Origin: Clostridia bacterium
GTDB lineage: Bacteria; Bacillota; Clostridia; Oscillospirales; RGIG5299
Length of the DNA stretch: 51,207 nucleotides
Reading direction: 5' to 3'
Assembly: GCA_017504945.1 (NCBI GenBank)
Contig: JAFVQJ010000030.1
Location: forward strand, 1-51,207
Under the pieces are notes generated by a model. The model was not told the origin of the DNA. It saw nothing but the letters and a program-made list of their open reading frames with translations, and ran no database searches. How positions within the stretch are numbered: position 1 is the stretch's first letter; every line of letters begins with the position of its first letter. Shown here one piece after another: positions 25,182 through 32,833 of this stretch. The position numbers and the translations under genes are program-made.

Positions 25182-25237
25182 GAAACTGGCGATAAAGTAG
25201 AAGGCCAAATAAGAATTTGACGAGGAGGATTAACAAC

Positions 25238-25879
25238 GTGATAGAAATAAACATAAATCCAAAACAGCTATATGAGGGTTGTATTCAAGCAGCATTAACG
25301 CATGCCATCGCTGTAGGAATGTATCCTGAATTAAATCACGAACATTCGTGGGATGGTATAAATTATTGTACAAATGATTCTCAAAGTTGCAGAGCAACAA
25401 TTACTTTTCACGACAAATACATTATTGCTGTTTTCCAAGCTATTGACAAAGTAAATTGGAATGCAGATGCGTTGGATTTTTTTGATGGAGCACCTAAGGA
25501 AATAATAGAAATTGCCGAAAAAGAAACCTTACAATATGTATTAGATAGTGTTGAAGGCAGTGTAAAACCTGTTGTTACAGCGGCTTTCTGGGGAACTTGG
25601 GATAAGCTGAATAGTGCGCAGTCCTTTGATTCTATTGTTGAAAACGGCGGTCATATAATTCGTTCTCAATTACTCTCATTCAATGATGCCATGGATGAAT
25701 GGCGTGATTATTACGATTTGGATTCAAAACAGATTTCGCTTATTAAAAAACTGTTCAAGGCAAAGCTTGGTTCGAATGATGATTCGCTTATTTTGAATGA
25801 TGATGAAATCAAGTTGTTATACGGTGATGTAGATGAATGTCTTGTTTCATTGGGAGAATTGAATATCTTCAGAGCATAA
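25238..25879 (+). CDS. Unknown protein, AT-rich gene (possible acquired gene)
   Basis: 213 residues from GTG 25238, preceded by GAGGAGG nine bases upstream; an in-frame TTG at 25217 would put the ribosome site inside the gene. No signal peptide or membrane helix; acidic overall, with many Asp/Glu. I do not recognise the family. Visible pieces are an N-terminal amphipathic region, two Cys (NYCTNDSQSC), a TFHDKYIIAVFQAIDK strand-turn and an acidic C-terminal tail. Codon use is clearly more AT-rich than in the neighbours (GCA, TTA, AAT, GAT), suggesting later arrival. It stands alone between two leftward units, with its own promoter, structured leader and terminator. A solo cytoplasmic gene of this kind could be an immunity or orphan stress protein, but nothing in the sequence proves it. 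Confidence 0.7.
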   Translation: MIEININPKQLYEGCIQAALTHAIAVGMYPELNHEHSWDGINYCTNDSQSCRATITFHDKYIIAVFQAIDKVNWNADALDFFDGAPKEIIEIAEKETLQYVLDSVEGSVKPVVTAAFWGTWDKLNSAQSFDSIVENGGHIIRSQLLSFNDAMDEWRDYYDLDSKQISLIKKLFKAKLGSNDDSLILNDDEIKLLYGDVDECLVSLGELNIFRA

Positions 25880-25902
25880 TAAATGCCAATTTATCGAATA
25901 GC

Positions 25903-25938
25903 AAACCCCGACAGACCTTTGATAATCTGTCGGGGTTT
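25903..25938 (+). terminator. Terminator of the 25238 gene
   Basis: AAACCCCGACAGA (25903-25915) and its complement (25926-25938), followed by TATC; a strong GC stem with T-tail. Confidence 0.85.
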
Positions 25939-25984
25939 TATCATCCTTATGAGAAGTCAGCTTTGCCGAGAGCTTTCTTTTTAT

Positions 25985-28702
25985 TTATTTACTTTTCTTT
26001 TTCTTCTTTGCAATTACCGCTACCGCAGTTACAGCCGCCGCAATTACGACTGCCGCGCCTGCCGCAGCAATTACGAGAGTAGAGGTCTTGAGGGTGCCGT
26101 TAAAGGCTATCTCGTGGACCTTTGCAAGATAAACGGGCAACGTTTCCTCGCCCTCTCCTATAAAGAGAAGTCTTACCGAGGTTATGCGGTCGATTCCCGC
26201 AAAGGAGGAAAGGTCGTAGCTTACTGTTGTCTTTTTACCGGGGGCTACCACTGCCGATGCGGTTATCATATCGTCGTCGGCAACGGCTACGAGCATTACT
26301 CTTACGTTTTTGGTAACCTTATCGCTTATCTCAACGGTGGCGTTGTAAACGGGGGTTTTTGAGAAATCGGCGGGAGTGTCGAAGGTGTAGGTTATGCCTC
26401 TTGAAAGAGCGCCAACCGTTTCGGCAAGCAAAAGTCTTACCACGCCGTTGTCATCCGTTGACATAGACTCACAGTAGAAGGTCTTTGACCAGCCCTGCTC
26501 AAGCTCCTTCTCGGTGTAATCGTCGTCCTTCATTTTCTGAAGGAGAGTTGTCTTGAAGGGGGACGCTACGCTTCCCGTCTTTGCTTCGTTTTCGGAAAGC
26601 TTACGGATCGCAAGCTTGGATGCGTCGAAATTGGGAATAAGCTCGTTCCACGATGACACGCCGAGAACTTCAAGCGCAAAGCTCGTGTATTCAAGGCTCT
26701 TTTCGGTGTCGATATACTTATATACGTCGTAGATGAGGCGTTTTTCACCCGCATCGTCGCTCGTTCCCTCAACGTTTTTGCGAAGACCTGTGCGGAACGC
26801 CATTGCCGCCTCTGCCTCATGGTCTACGGGACGGTAATACTGGAAGGAATCTATAACGTCGTCGAAGGCGCAGACGTAGTAGGCGTATGCAAACGCCGCC
26901 GCCTGTATCCTCTCGGCTCTGTCGCTGTCGGAGGTGCAGTTAAAGCCCTGCTCCGTGAGTATTACTCTGCGGTTTTCGCCGTTGTATTTATTATTCTCCA
27001 TTCGGAGATAATCGGTGAGGATATGAAGATTTTTGAAGTTTACGTAGTCGCTCGAAACGGATTCGGTGGCGCCTCTGTCCTTCCAGAACTGCGGCTGTGC
27101 AAGCACCTGCGGATAGGCGTGGTGTGCAACGTTCCAGTTATAGTCGCTCGACGCCTTGGAGTATGCCGATATCATATCGAGGATAACGCGGTTATCGTAA
27201 CGGTCGGTGGTGGTTGTGGGAAGCGCTCTGTCCCAAAGGGCGTCGAAGCAGATGTAGCTCTTGCCCTCGCCCGAAAATCTTCTTACGGTGGTATCGAGTA
27301 TTCTTACCGCTCTTTCGTAGTCGCGCACGAATTTGTCAACGGGATAGTCGGCACCCATATCGCACCAGGCGTATGCCGAGCCGACCTCGTTGCCCATAAG
27401 CCAGTTTACCACTCTGCCGTATTTTTTATCGGGACGTGAGTAACGCTCTACGTAGTAGGAGATGAGCGCCTCGATCATCTCGCAGCCCTCTTTGGTGGTG
27501 GTGTTAAGGCCTATAGTGTTGCCGGTCATCGCCGCGTTGGGATGGTAAAGATCCTCGGTAGATTCGTTTTTGCCGTTTTTGTAGATGATAAAGCCTGCAG
27601 TTACCACGTTACCCGAATCGGTAAGTGTCTTTACTATATTGTCGACCACCTTGACGTAGGCGGTATTTATATAGTAGGTCTTATTCTTATAGGTATATTC
27701 CGTGCCGCTCATATCTCTCGAAACGGATGCGTTGAGCTGAATACCCAGGTTTGCATGTCTGCTTCCGAGTGCCGCGGCATCGGAGAAGTTTTTCTCTGTG
27801 TGGAAGCCCTTTATTACCTTTATTTTAGGGAATTTGATGGGTGTTTCAGCCAAGATTTCGGGGTTTTCAATAAATTTTATCTCGTCAAGGAGATATACCT
27901 TGCCGCCCGCCTCGTAGGTTACGGCAAATTTATCGTAAACGGAGTCGCCCAAGGAAAGAGTAAACTCAAAGCTCTCTGCCGATGCAGTTTCCTTTATCGC
28001 GCTCTTGCCCTCTATGCCGTTTTCCCATATTCCGAGCTGATAAAGCTTTATCTTGCCGCCCGCCTCTGTTATATCGGAGGATACGGTGCCGGTTATTTTT
28101 ATGCTCTGCTTATCGTCGGTTATCCTTACGGAATCAACGGAGCCTTTATAATACATCTGCGTTTTTAAGGTGGGGAGGATTCGAAGCTCGGTTACCTCAT
28201 AGCTGCCGCTCGTTGCACCCACAGGCTCGAGCTTAAGGGCGGTCAAAACGCCCGAGAAGCTTTCAATACCGTTTAAAACGAGGTCGTAGACCTTGGCGGT
28301 ATCGCTTTTCTCTACCGTGAAGATAAAGCTCTTATCGTCGCTCCAATCGGGTGATGCCTCGGTGGTCCACGATACCTTGAGCTTATCGGAGTCGGTCTTG
28401 TTTGCCGCGTGGAAATATAGAGTCTTTAATATATTGATATCAAGCTTGAGGTCGCTCTCCAGGTAGGGAGTACCTACGTTTATCGTAAATGCGCTCTCTT
28501 CAAGGTTTGTGTAGTTCATAGCAATATTCCTCCAAACCGATTTCAGCTTGACCGAAGTTACCATTTCGTCAAAAAACTGCTTTTGCTCTGCCGACATTAC
28601 GTCGGGAGTGCCTGCGTCCGTTCCGGTTGCAGCCGCTACGGGAAGGCAAAGGACCGCGGTCATAGCCACCGCAAGAAAAAATGCCGTTATTCTCTTTTTC
28701 AT
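25985..28702 (-). CDS. DUF5722-type secreted, membrane-anchored glycosidase-like protein
   Basis: 905 residues. Signal peptide MKKRITAFFLAVAMTAVLCL ending near AAA; C-terminal transmembrane helix (AAAGAAVVIAAAVTAVAVIA) with a Lys-rich tail, so the body faces outward. An N-terminal beta-sandwich-like region (~40-290) is followed by a TIM-barrel-like domain (~300-670) with WLMGNEVGSAYAW and ILTEQGFNCTSD. An Asn-Glu at the end of one strand and a Glu at the end of a later one are the layout of clan GH-A retaining glycosidases, so these may be acid/base and nucleophile. The family resembles DUF5722, for which I know no assigned activity. A C-terminal beta domain precedes the anchor. Own promoter 28737-28765; a 19-bp palindrome sits ~90 bp upstream of it. 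Confidence 0.7.
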   Translation of the reverse strand: MKKRITAFFLAVAMTAVLCLPVAAATGTDAGTPDVMSAEQKQFFDEMVTSVKLKSVWRNIAMNYTNLEESAFTINVGTPYLESDLKLDINILKTLYFHAANKTDSDKLKVSWTTEASPDWSDDKSFIFTVEKSDTAKVYDLVLNGIESFSGVLTALKLEPVGATSGSYEVTELRILPTLKTQMYYKGSVDSVRITDDKQSIKITGTVSSDITEAGGKIKLYQLGIWENGIEGKSAIKETASAESFEFTLSLGDSVYDKFAVTYEAGGKVYLLDEIKFIENPEILAETPIKFPKIKVIKGFHTEKNFSDAAALGSRHANLGIQLNASVSRDMSGTEYTYKNKTYYINTAYVKVVDNIVKTLTDSGNVVTAGFIIYKNGKNESTEDLYHPNAAMTGNTIGLNTTTKEGCEMIEALISYYVERYSRPDKKYGRVVNWLMGNEVGSAYAWCDMGADYPVDKFVRDYERAVRILDTTVRRFSGEGKSYICFDALWDRALPTTTTDRYDNRVILDMISAYSKASSDYNWNVAHHAYPQVLAQPQFWKDRGATESVSSDYVNFKNLHILTDYLRMENNKYNGENRRVILTEQGFNCTSDSDRAERIQAAAFAYAYYVCAFDDVIDSFQYYRPVDHEAEAAMAFRTGLRKNVEGTSDDAGEKRLIYDVYKYIDTEKSLEYTSFALEVLGVSSWNELIPNFDASKLAIRKLSENEAKTGSVASPFKTTLLQKMKDDDYTEKELEQGWSKTFYCESMSTDDNGVVRLLLAETVGALSRGITYTFDTPADFSKTPVYNATVEISDKVTKNVRVMLVAVADDDMITASAVVAPGKKTTVSYDLSSFAGIDRITSVRLLFIGEGEETLPVYLAKVHEIAFNGTLKTSTLVIAAAGAAVVIAAAVTAVAVIAKKKKKSK

Positions 28703-28736
28703 AGCACTTATTCCTTTCGAATTTGATTGTTACAAT

Positions 28737-28765
28737 ATTATACTTAATAACTTTTTAAAAATCAA
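28737..28765 (-). promoter_or_regulatory. Promoter of the DUF5722 gene
   Basis: Minus strand TTGATT (28760-28765), 17-bp spacer, TATAAT (28737-28742). Confidence 0.7.
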
Positions 28766-28831
28766 TAGTATTTCTGAAACACAGCAATTTTTTGCATTTT
28801 TATTTTAGTTAGTTATTTTTTTAACAATCTT

Positions 28832-28850
28832 TTTTCTGTATTACAGAAAA
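28832..28850. promoter_or_regulatory. 19-bp palindrome upstream of the DUF5722 promoter
   Basis: TTTTCTGTATTACAGAAAA, a perfect 9-1-9 palindrome about 70-90 bp upstream of the promoter. It has no T-tract, so it is more like an operator than a terminator. Confidence 0.45.
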
Positions 28851-28918
28851 TATTTCAGCATAATATATTGCCAAAATAAATTATAAATTATTGCTCAAAA
28901 CGCAAAAATTTGCTTTTT

Positions 28919-29587
28919 TCAAATGCTTTTTACCTCGACTACGGTGAGATGATCTTCGCACACCGAAAAGCTGACGTCGAAATGTGAAAAAGCCACCTTA
29001 TATATCTTATTTTCGGCGTTCTCAAAGGCGGGACGTGGGTCGCCCTCCAAAAATGCCTCTATCGCGTCGGCGCTGTCGCCTGCCCGTTCGCGAAGCTCCT
29101 TCGGGAATAAAACGGAAAGCCTTTTTATCTTGGTTTCCGCGGTATATCCCTCGGTCGCCTCGGGGTGACAGTCGGTAAGCGGAATATATGGCTTTATATC
29201 GTATATCGGAGTGTTGTTTGCCATATCTATTCCCGAAACGGTGAGCACCGTGCCCTTGCTTTTATCGTAGCGCACCGATTCGAGCTTTACGCAGGAGATG
29301 GCGATGGGATTGGGGCGGTAAGGCGCTCTTGAAGCAAAAACGCCCACTCTCCTTTTGCCGCCGAGCCGCGGAGGTCTTACGGTGGGAGAAAACGTTTCGG
29401 TTATGCTTTCGGAAAACTGCCATATTACCCAGATATGCGAAAACCCCTCTATTCCGCGAAAGGCTTCTGCTACCTTATATTCGGGCAAAAAGGTTATCTC
29501 GCCCTTAAGCTCTTGAGAAAGTCCGCTCTGGCGGGGAACGCCGAATTTCGTGGGAAAATCGGTGTGGATATAGCCTATTATCTTCAT
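28919..29587 (-). CDS. trmO: tRNA t6A37 N6-methyltransferase TrmO (TsaA/YaeB family)
   Basis: 222 residues. Methylates the t6A37 of certain threonine tRNAs using S-adenosylmethionine. Family motifs: KFGVPRQSGL near the start, IEGFSHIWVIWQF, and VRPPRLGGKRRVGVFASRAPYRPNPI, the signature SAM-binding stretch of the UPF0066 fold. Downstream IPLTDCHPEA is also conserved. Monocistronic, promoter at 29618-29646; no clear terminator follows. Confidence 0.92.
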   Translation of the reverse strand: MKIIGYIHTDFPTKFGVPRQSGLSQELKGEITFLPEYKVAEAFRGIEGFSHIWVIWQFSESITETFSPTVRPPRLGGKRRVGVFASRAPYRPNPIAISCVKLESVRYDKSKGTVLTVSGIDMANNTPIYDIKPYIPLTDCHPEATEGYTAETKIKRLSVLFPKELRERAGDSADAIEAFLEGDPRPAFENAENKIYKVAFSHFDVSFSVCEDHLTVVEVKSI

Positions 29588-29617
29588 ATTTCTTCACTCT
29601 TTTGTTTTGATGGTTTC

Positions 29618-29646
29618 AGTATAGCACAAACCCGTCGCGTTTTCAA
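29618..29646 (-). promoter_or_regulatory. Promoter of trmO
   Basis: Minus strand TTGAAA (29641-29646), 17-bp spacer, TATACT (29618-29623). Confidence 0.65.
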
Positions 29647-29657
29647 TTAAAAAACAG

Positions 29658-29685
29658 AAAAGACTGCGCAAAAGCGCAGTCTTTT
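29658..29685 (-). terminator. Terminator of lysC-TM2 unit
   Basis: AAAAGACTGCGC (29658-29669) and its complement (29674-29685), loop AAAA; minus strand continues CTGTTTTTTAATTG. Confidence 0.9.
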
Positions 29686-29698
29686 AAGCATTTTAAAA

Positions 29699-30061
29699 TC
29701 AGTCAACAAGCTCGTTGCCGTCGGCATCGGTGGTAAAGCCGTTGCTCTTGCAAAGGTATAAGATACCCTCGATAACTCCCCAGATCCCCGAAACCGGTGA
29801 AAGTGCAAAGCAAGAAAGCACGGTGATAAGAAGCTGTGCTATTGCCTTGCCGGTGAAGCCGAGGTAGAAGTTGTGAACGCCGAACGCGCCGAGGAAGATT
29901 CCGAGAAGTCCCGCAGCAAGATATGATTTTGTCGATTTTTTAGCTGTCGGCTGCGATGCCGCAGGTGCCTCGGGAGCGGGTGCAGGGGTAACGGCAGCGC
30001 CGCAAACTCCGCAGAATTTTGCGCCGTTTTCAACTTCATTTCCACAGTTTTTACAAAACAT
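29699..30061 (-). CDS. Zinc-ribbon TM2-domain membrane protein
   Basis: 120 residues; TTGGAGG lies upstream of the ATG. N-terminal zinc ribbon (FCKNCGNEVENGAKFCGVCG; four Cys), an Ala/Pro linker (~25-45), then a TM2 domain with two helices (SYLAAGLLGIFLGAFGVHNF and a second helix after YLGFTGKAIAQLL). Small membrane proteins of this kind are common in Clostridia; function unknown. It starts 19 bp after lysC and shares its transcript. Confidence 0.88.
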   Translation of the reverse strand: MFCKNCGNEVENGAKFCGVCGAAVTPAPAPEAPAASQPTAKKSTKSYLAAGLLGIFLGAFGVHNFYLGFTGKAIAQLLITVLSCFALSPVSGIWGVIEGILYLCKSNGFTTDADGNELVD

Positions 30062-30080
30062 AATTTATTTCCTCCAAAAT

Positions 30081-31412
30081 TTATTTTACGTCGAAAAAGC
30101 CGTTGGCATTAAATGAATCGTATATTGCCTTTATTGCCTTTTCGAAATCCTTTTCGCTTACGCCTACGATGATGTTTAGCTCGCTGGCGCCCTGATCTAT
30201 CATTCTTACGTTTACGCCCGCCTCGGCAAGACCGGTAAACAGCTTCGCCGATATGCCGTGCTTTCTTACCATTCCGCGTCCTACCACGGAGATGAGGGCA
30301 AGGTCGCGCTCAAGCTCGAAGCGGTCGGGGTCGATTATCGAATAGATATCTTCCTTTATTGCCTTTTCCTTGCCTGCGACCGACGCTTCGGTAACTACTA
30401 CCGAAACGGAGTCGATTCCCGAGGGGATATGCTCAAACGATACGCCGTGCTTTTCAAATACCTGAAGTATCTTTCTGCCAAAGCCCACCGCCGAGTTCAT
30501 CATATCCTTCTCAACGGTGATGGAGCAAAAGCCCTTTTTGCCCGCAATGCCCGTTACCGTTGCGCCGAGATTATCTCTTATGCTGTCGACTATAAGGGTG
30601 CCCTTATCGTCGGGCGAGTTGGTGTTTCTTATATTTATCGGAATTGCCGCCACTCTTACGGGGAAGATGGAGTCCTCGTGAAGCACCGAGGCGCCCATAT
30701 AGGAGAGCTCGCGAAGCTCACGGTAGGTAATTACGTCGATATACTTGGGATTTTCGACTATTCGGGGGTCTGCCGCGCAAAAGCCCGATACGTCGGTCCA
30801 ATTTTCGTAAAGGTCGGCTCTTGCGGCACGGGCAACGATAGCACCCGTAATGTCGGAGCCGCCTCTTGAGAAGGTCTTAATGGTGTCGTTGGGTCTTACT
30901 CCGTAAAAGCCGGGGATAACGGCGTGCTCGTACTGCTTTAATTTTTCGGAAAGCACCTCGTCGGTCCTTTCGCTGTCGAAGCTGCCGTCCTCTCTGAAGA
31001 AGATGACCTTTGCGGCGTCGATGAAGGGGATATTGAGATAATAGGAGAGTATCTTTCCGCTCAAATACTCGCCGCGGCTTGCCGCATAGTCTCTTCCCGC
31101 GTGAAGTATCATGGAGTTTCTTATCTTCTCGTATTCCTTCTCGAGCGACATATCCAAGCCAAGACCCTCGATAATTCCGTTAAAGCGCTCCTTTATTGCC
31201 TCGAAAAGACGGTCGAAATCGTCGGTATCAACTGCGGCGTAGCAGTCGTAAAGCATATCGGTAACCTTTGTGTCCTCTTTAAATCTTTTGCCGGGCGCAG
31301 AGGGGACTACGAAGCGACGGTCGGGATCGGCGTTGATGATTGCCGCTACCTTTTTAAACTGATTGGCGTCTGCAAGTGAGGAGCCGCCGAATTTAACTGT
31401 TTTAATGGGCAT
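30081..31412 (-). CDS. lysC: Aspartate kinase
   Basis: 443 residues. Phosphorylates L-aspartate, the entry to lysine, threonine and methionine synthesis. Kinase domain (~1-290): VKFGGSSLADANQF at the N-terminus, GRDYAASRGEYLSGKI, FSRGGSDITGAIVARA and ADPRIV. The C-terminal ~150 residues hold two ACT modules (ISVVGRGMVRKHGISAKLF, then VNVRMIDQGASELNIIVGV), the usual feedback-control domain, so allosteric inhibition by an end-product amino acid is expected. Homoserine dehydrogenase of the same pathway lies 4.5 kb away in a separate unit. Promoter 31453-31481. Confidence 0.94.
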   Translation of the reverse strand: MPIKTVKFGGSSLADANQFKKVAAIINADPDRRFVVPSAPGKRFKEDTKVTDMLYDCYAAVDTDDFDRLFEAIKERFNGIIEGLGLDMSLEKEYEKIRNSMILHAGRDYAASRGEYLSGKILSYYLNIPFIDAAKVIFFREDGSFDSERTDEVLSEKLKQYEHAVIPGFYGVRPNDTIKTFSRGGSDITGAIVARAARADLYENWTDVSGFCAADPRIVENPKYIDVITYRELRELSYMGASVLHEDSIFPVRVAAIPINIRNTNSPDDKGTLIVDSIRDNLGATVTGIAGKKGFCSITVEKDMMNSAVGFGRKILQVFEKHGVSFEHIPSGIDSVSVVVTEASVAGKEKAIKEDIYSIIDPDRFELERDLALISVVGRGMVRKHGISAKLFTGLAEAGVNVRMIDQGASELNIIVGVSEKDFEKAIKAIYDSFNANGFFDVK

Positions 31413-31452
31413 TGCTCTGTCTTCCTTTTGATAAGATTTATAATTTCATTAT

Positions 31453-31481
31453 ATTATCTCATTTTTAAAGCCGTTTGTCGA
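31453..31481 (-). promoter_or_regulatory. Promoter of lysC
   Basis: Minus strand TCGACA (31476-31481), 17-bp spacer, GATAAT (31453-31458). The rest of the 300-bp gap between lysC and gap is AT-rich and holds only this and the gap promoter. Confidence 0.55.
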
Positions 31482-31649
31482 GAGTTTTTTTGAAATTTTT
31501 ATTGCTTTTTTCTCTTTTTTGCAATTATATGACGTCTTTTCTGCCTTTTATTACCCTGTTTTTTCGACTCATCGTTATTTTGCACAAAAAAATCGGCGTT
31601 TGTAATTTAATATTTTTTTGAAATTTTGTGATTTTTTTAACGTTTTCTC

Positions 31650-31678
31650 TTGTAAATTTTTTCATTTTGAGTTATTAT
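31650..31678 (+). promoter_or_regulatory. Promoter of gap
   Basis: TTGTAA (31650-31655), 17-bp spacer, TATTAT (31673-31678). Confidence 0.6.
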
Positions 31679-31711
31679 ATTATAAGCTAATAATATTTGG
31701 AGGTAAATATA

Positions 31712-32743
31712 ATGTCAGTTAAAGTTGCTATTAACGGTTTCGGCCGTATCGGTCGTCTTGCTTTCCGCCAGATGTTCGACGCTGAGGGTTATGACGTTGT
31801 TGCTATCAACGACCTCACCAGCCCCGCAATGCTCGCTCATCTCCTTAAGTACGACACCGCACAGGGTGGCTTCGCAGGTAAATACGGCGAGGGCAAGCAC
31901 ACTGTATCCGCTACCGAGGATTCTATCATCGTTGACGGAAAAGAAATCAAGATCTATGCAGAGAAGAACGCAGCAGACTGCCCCTGGGGCAAGATCGGCG
32001 TAGACGTTGTTCTCGAGTGCACCGGCTTCTACACCAGCAAGGATAAGAGCATGGCTCACATTCAGGCAGGTGCAAAGAAGGTTGTTATCTCTGCTCCCGC
32101 AGGCAACGATCTTAAGACCATCGTTTTCAACACCAACCACAATACCCTTACCGCAGAGGATCAGATCATTTCGGCTGCTTCCTGCACCACCAACTGCCTT
32201 GCTCCCATGGCTAAGGCTCTTAACGATTACGCTCCCATAGTAAGCGGTATCATGACCACCGTTCACGCTTACACCGGCGATCAGATGATCCTTGACGGTC
32301 CCCAGAGAAAAGGCGATCTCCGCCGTTCTCGCGCAGGCGCAATGAACATCGTTCCCAACTCTACCGGTGCTGCTAAGGCTATCGGTCTTGTTATCCCCGA
32401 GCTCAACGGCAAGCTTATCGGCGCTGCACAGCGTATTCCCACCGCTACCGGTTCCACCACTATCCTTATCGCAGTCGTTAAGGGTAAGGACGTAACCAAG
32501 GAGGGCATCAACGCTGCTATGAAGGCTCAGGCTACCGAGTCCTTCGGCTACAACGAGGATGAGATCGTTTCTTCCGACGTTATCGGTATGAAGTTCGGTT
32601 CTCTCTTCGATGCTACTCAGACCATGGTCTCCAAGATCGACGACGAGACCTATCAGGTTCAGGTAGTTTCCTGGTACGACAACGAGAACTCTTACACCAG
32701 CCAGATGGTTCGCACCATTAAGTATTTTGCTGAAATAAAGTAA
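31712..32743 (+). CDS. gap: Glyceraldehyde-3-phosphate dehydrogenase
   Basis: 343 residues from ATG 31712 (GGAGG 8 bases upstream). Glycolytic enzyme. NAD-binding [14 protein letters not shown], catalytic [12 protein letters not shown] with the active Cys, then [21 protein letters not shown] and [14 protein letters not shown] specificity is suggested by the Asp in AINDLT after the Rossmann fold. Codon use is strongly biased to the optimal set (ATC, TTC, AAC, AAG, GGT), unlike the neighbours that use ATA/TTT freely, a sign of very high expression. Monocistronic, followed by two terminators. Confidence 0.97.
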   Translation: MSVKVAINGFGRIGRLAFRQMFDAEGYDVVAINDLTSPAMLAHLLKYDTAQGGFAGKYGEGKHTVSATEDSIIVDGKEIKIYAEKNAADCPWGKIGVDVVLECTGFYTSKDKSMAHIQAGAKKVVISAPAGNDLKTIVFNTNHNTLTAEDQIISAASCTTNCLAPMAKALNDYAPIVSGIMTTVHAYTGDQMILDGPQRKGDLRRSRAGAMNIVPNSTGAAKAIGLVIPELNGKLIGAAQRIPTATGSTTILIAVVKGKDVTKEGINAAMKAQATESFGYNEDEIVSSDVIGMKFGSLFDATQTMVSKIDDETYQVQVVSWYDNENSYTSQMVRTIKYFAEIK

Positions 32744-32753
32744 GATAAAAATT

Positions 32754-32781
32754 ATAACCTCCCGATAACTCGGGAGGTTAT
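32754..32781 (+). terminator. Terminator of gap
   Basis: ATAACCTCCCGA (32754-32765) and its complement (32770-32781), followed by TTTTTTATTT. Confidence 0.92.
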
Positions 32782-32791
32782 TTTTTTATTT

Positions 32792-32825
32792 AAAAAGCCG
32801 CAGTGAAAAATCACTGCGGCTTTTT
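32792..32825 (-). terminator. Terminator of the solute-binding protein gene (bidirectional)
   Basis: AAAAAGCCGCAGTGA (32792-32806) and its complement (32811-32825), loop AAAA; strong in both directions between the convergent genes. Confidence 0.9.
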
Positions 32826-32833
32826 TGGGTTTT

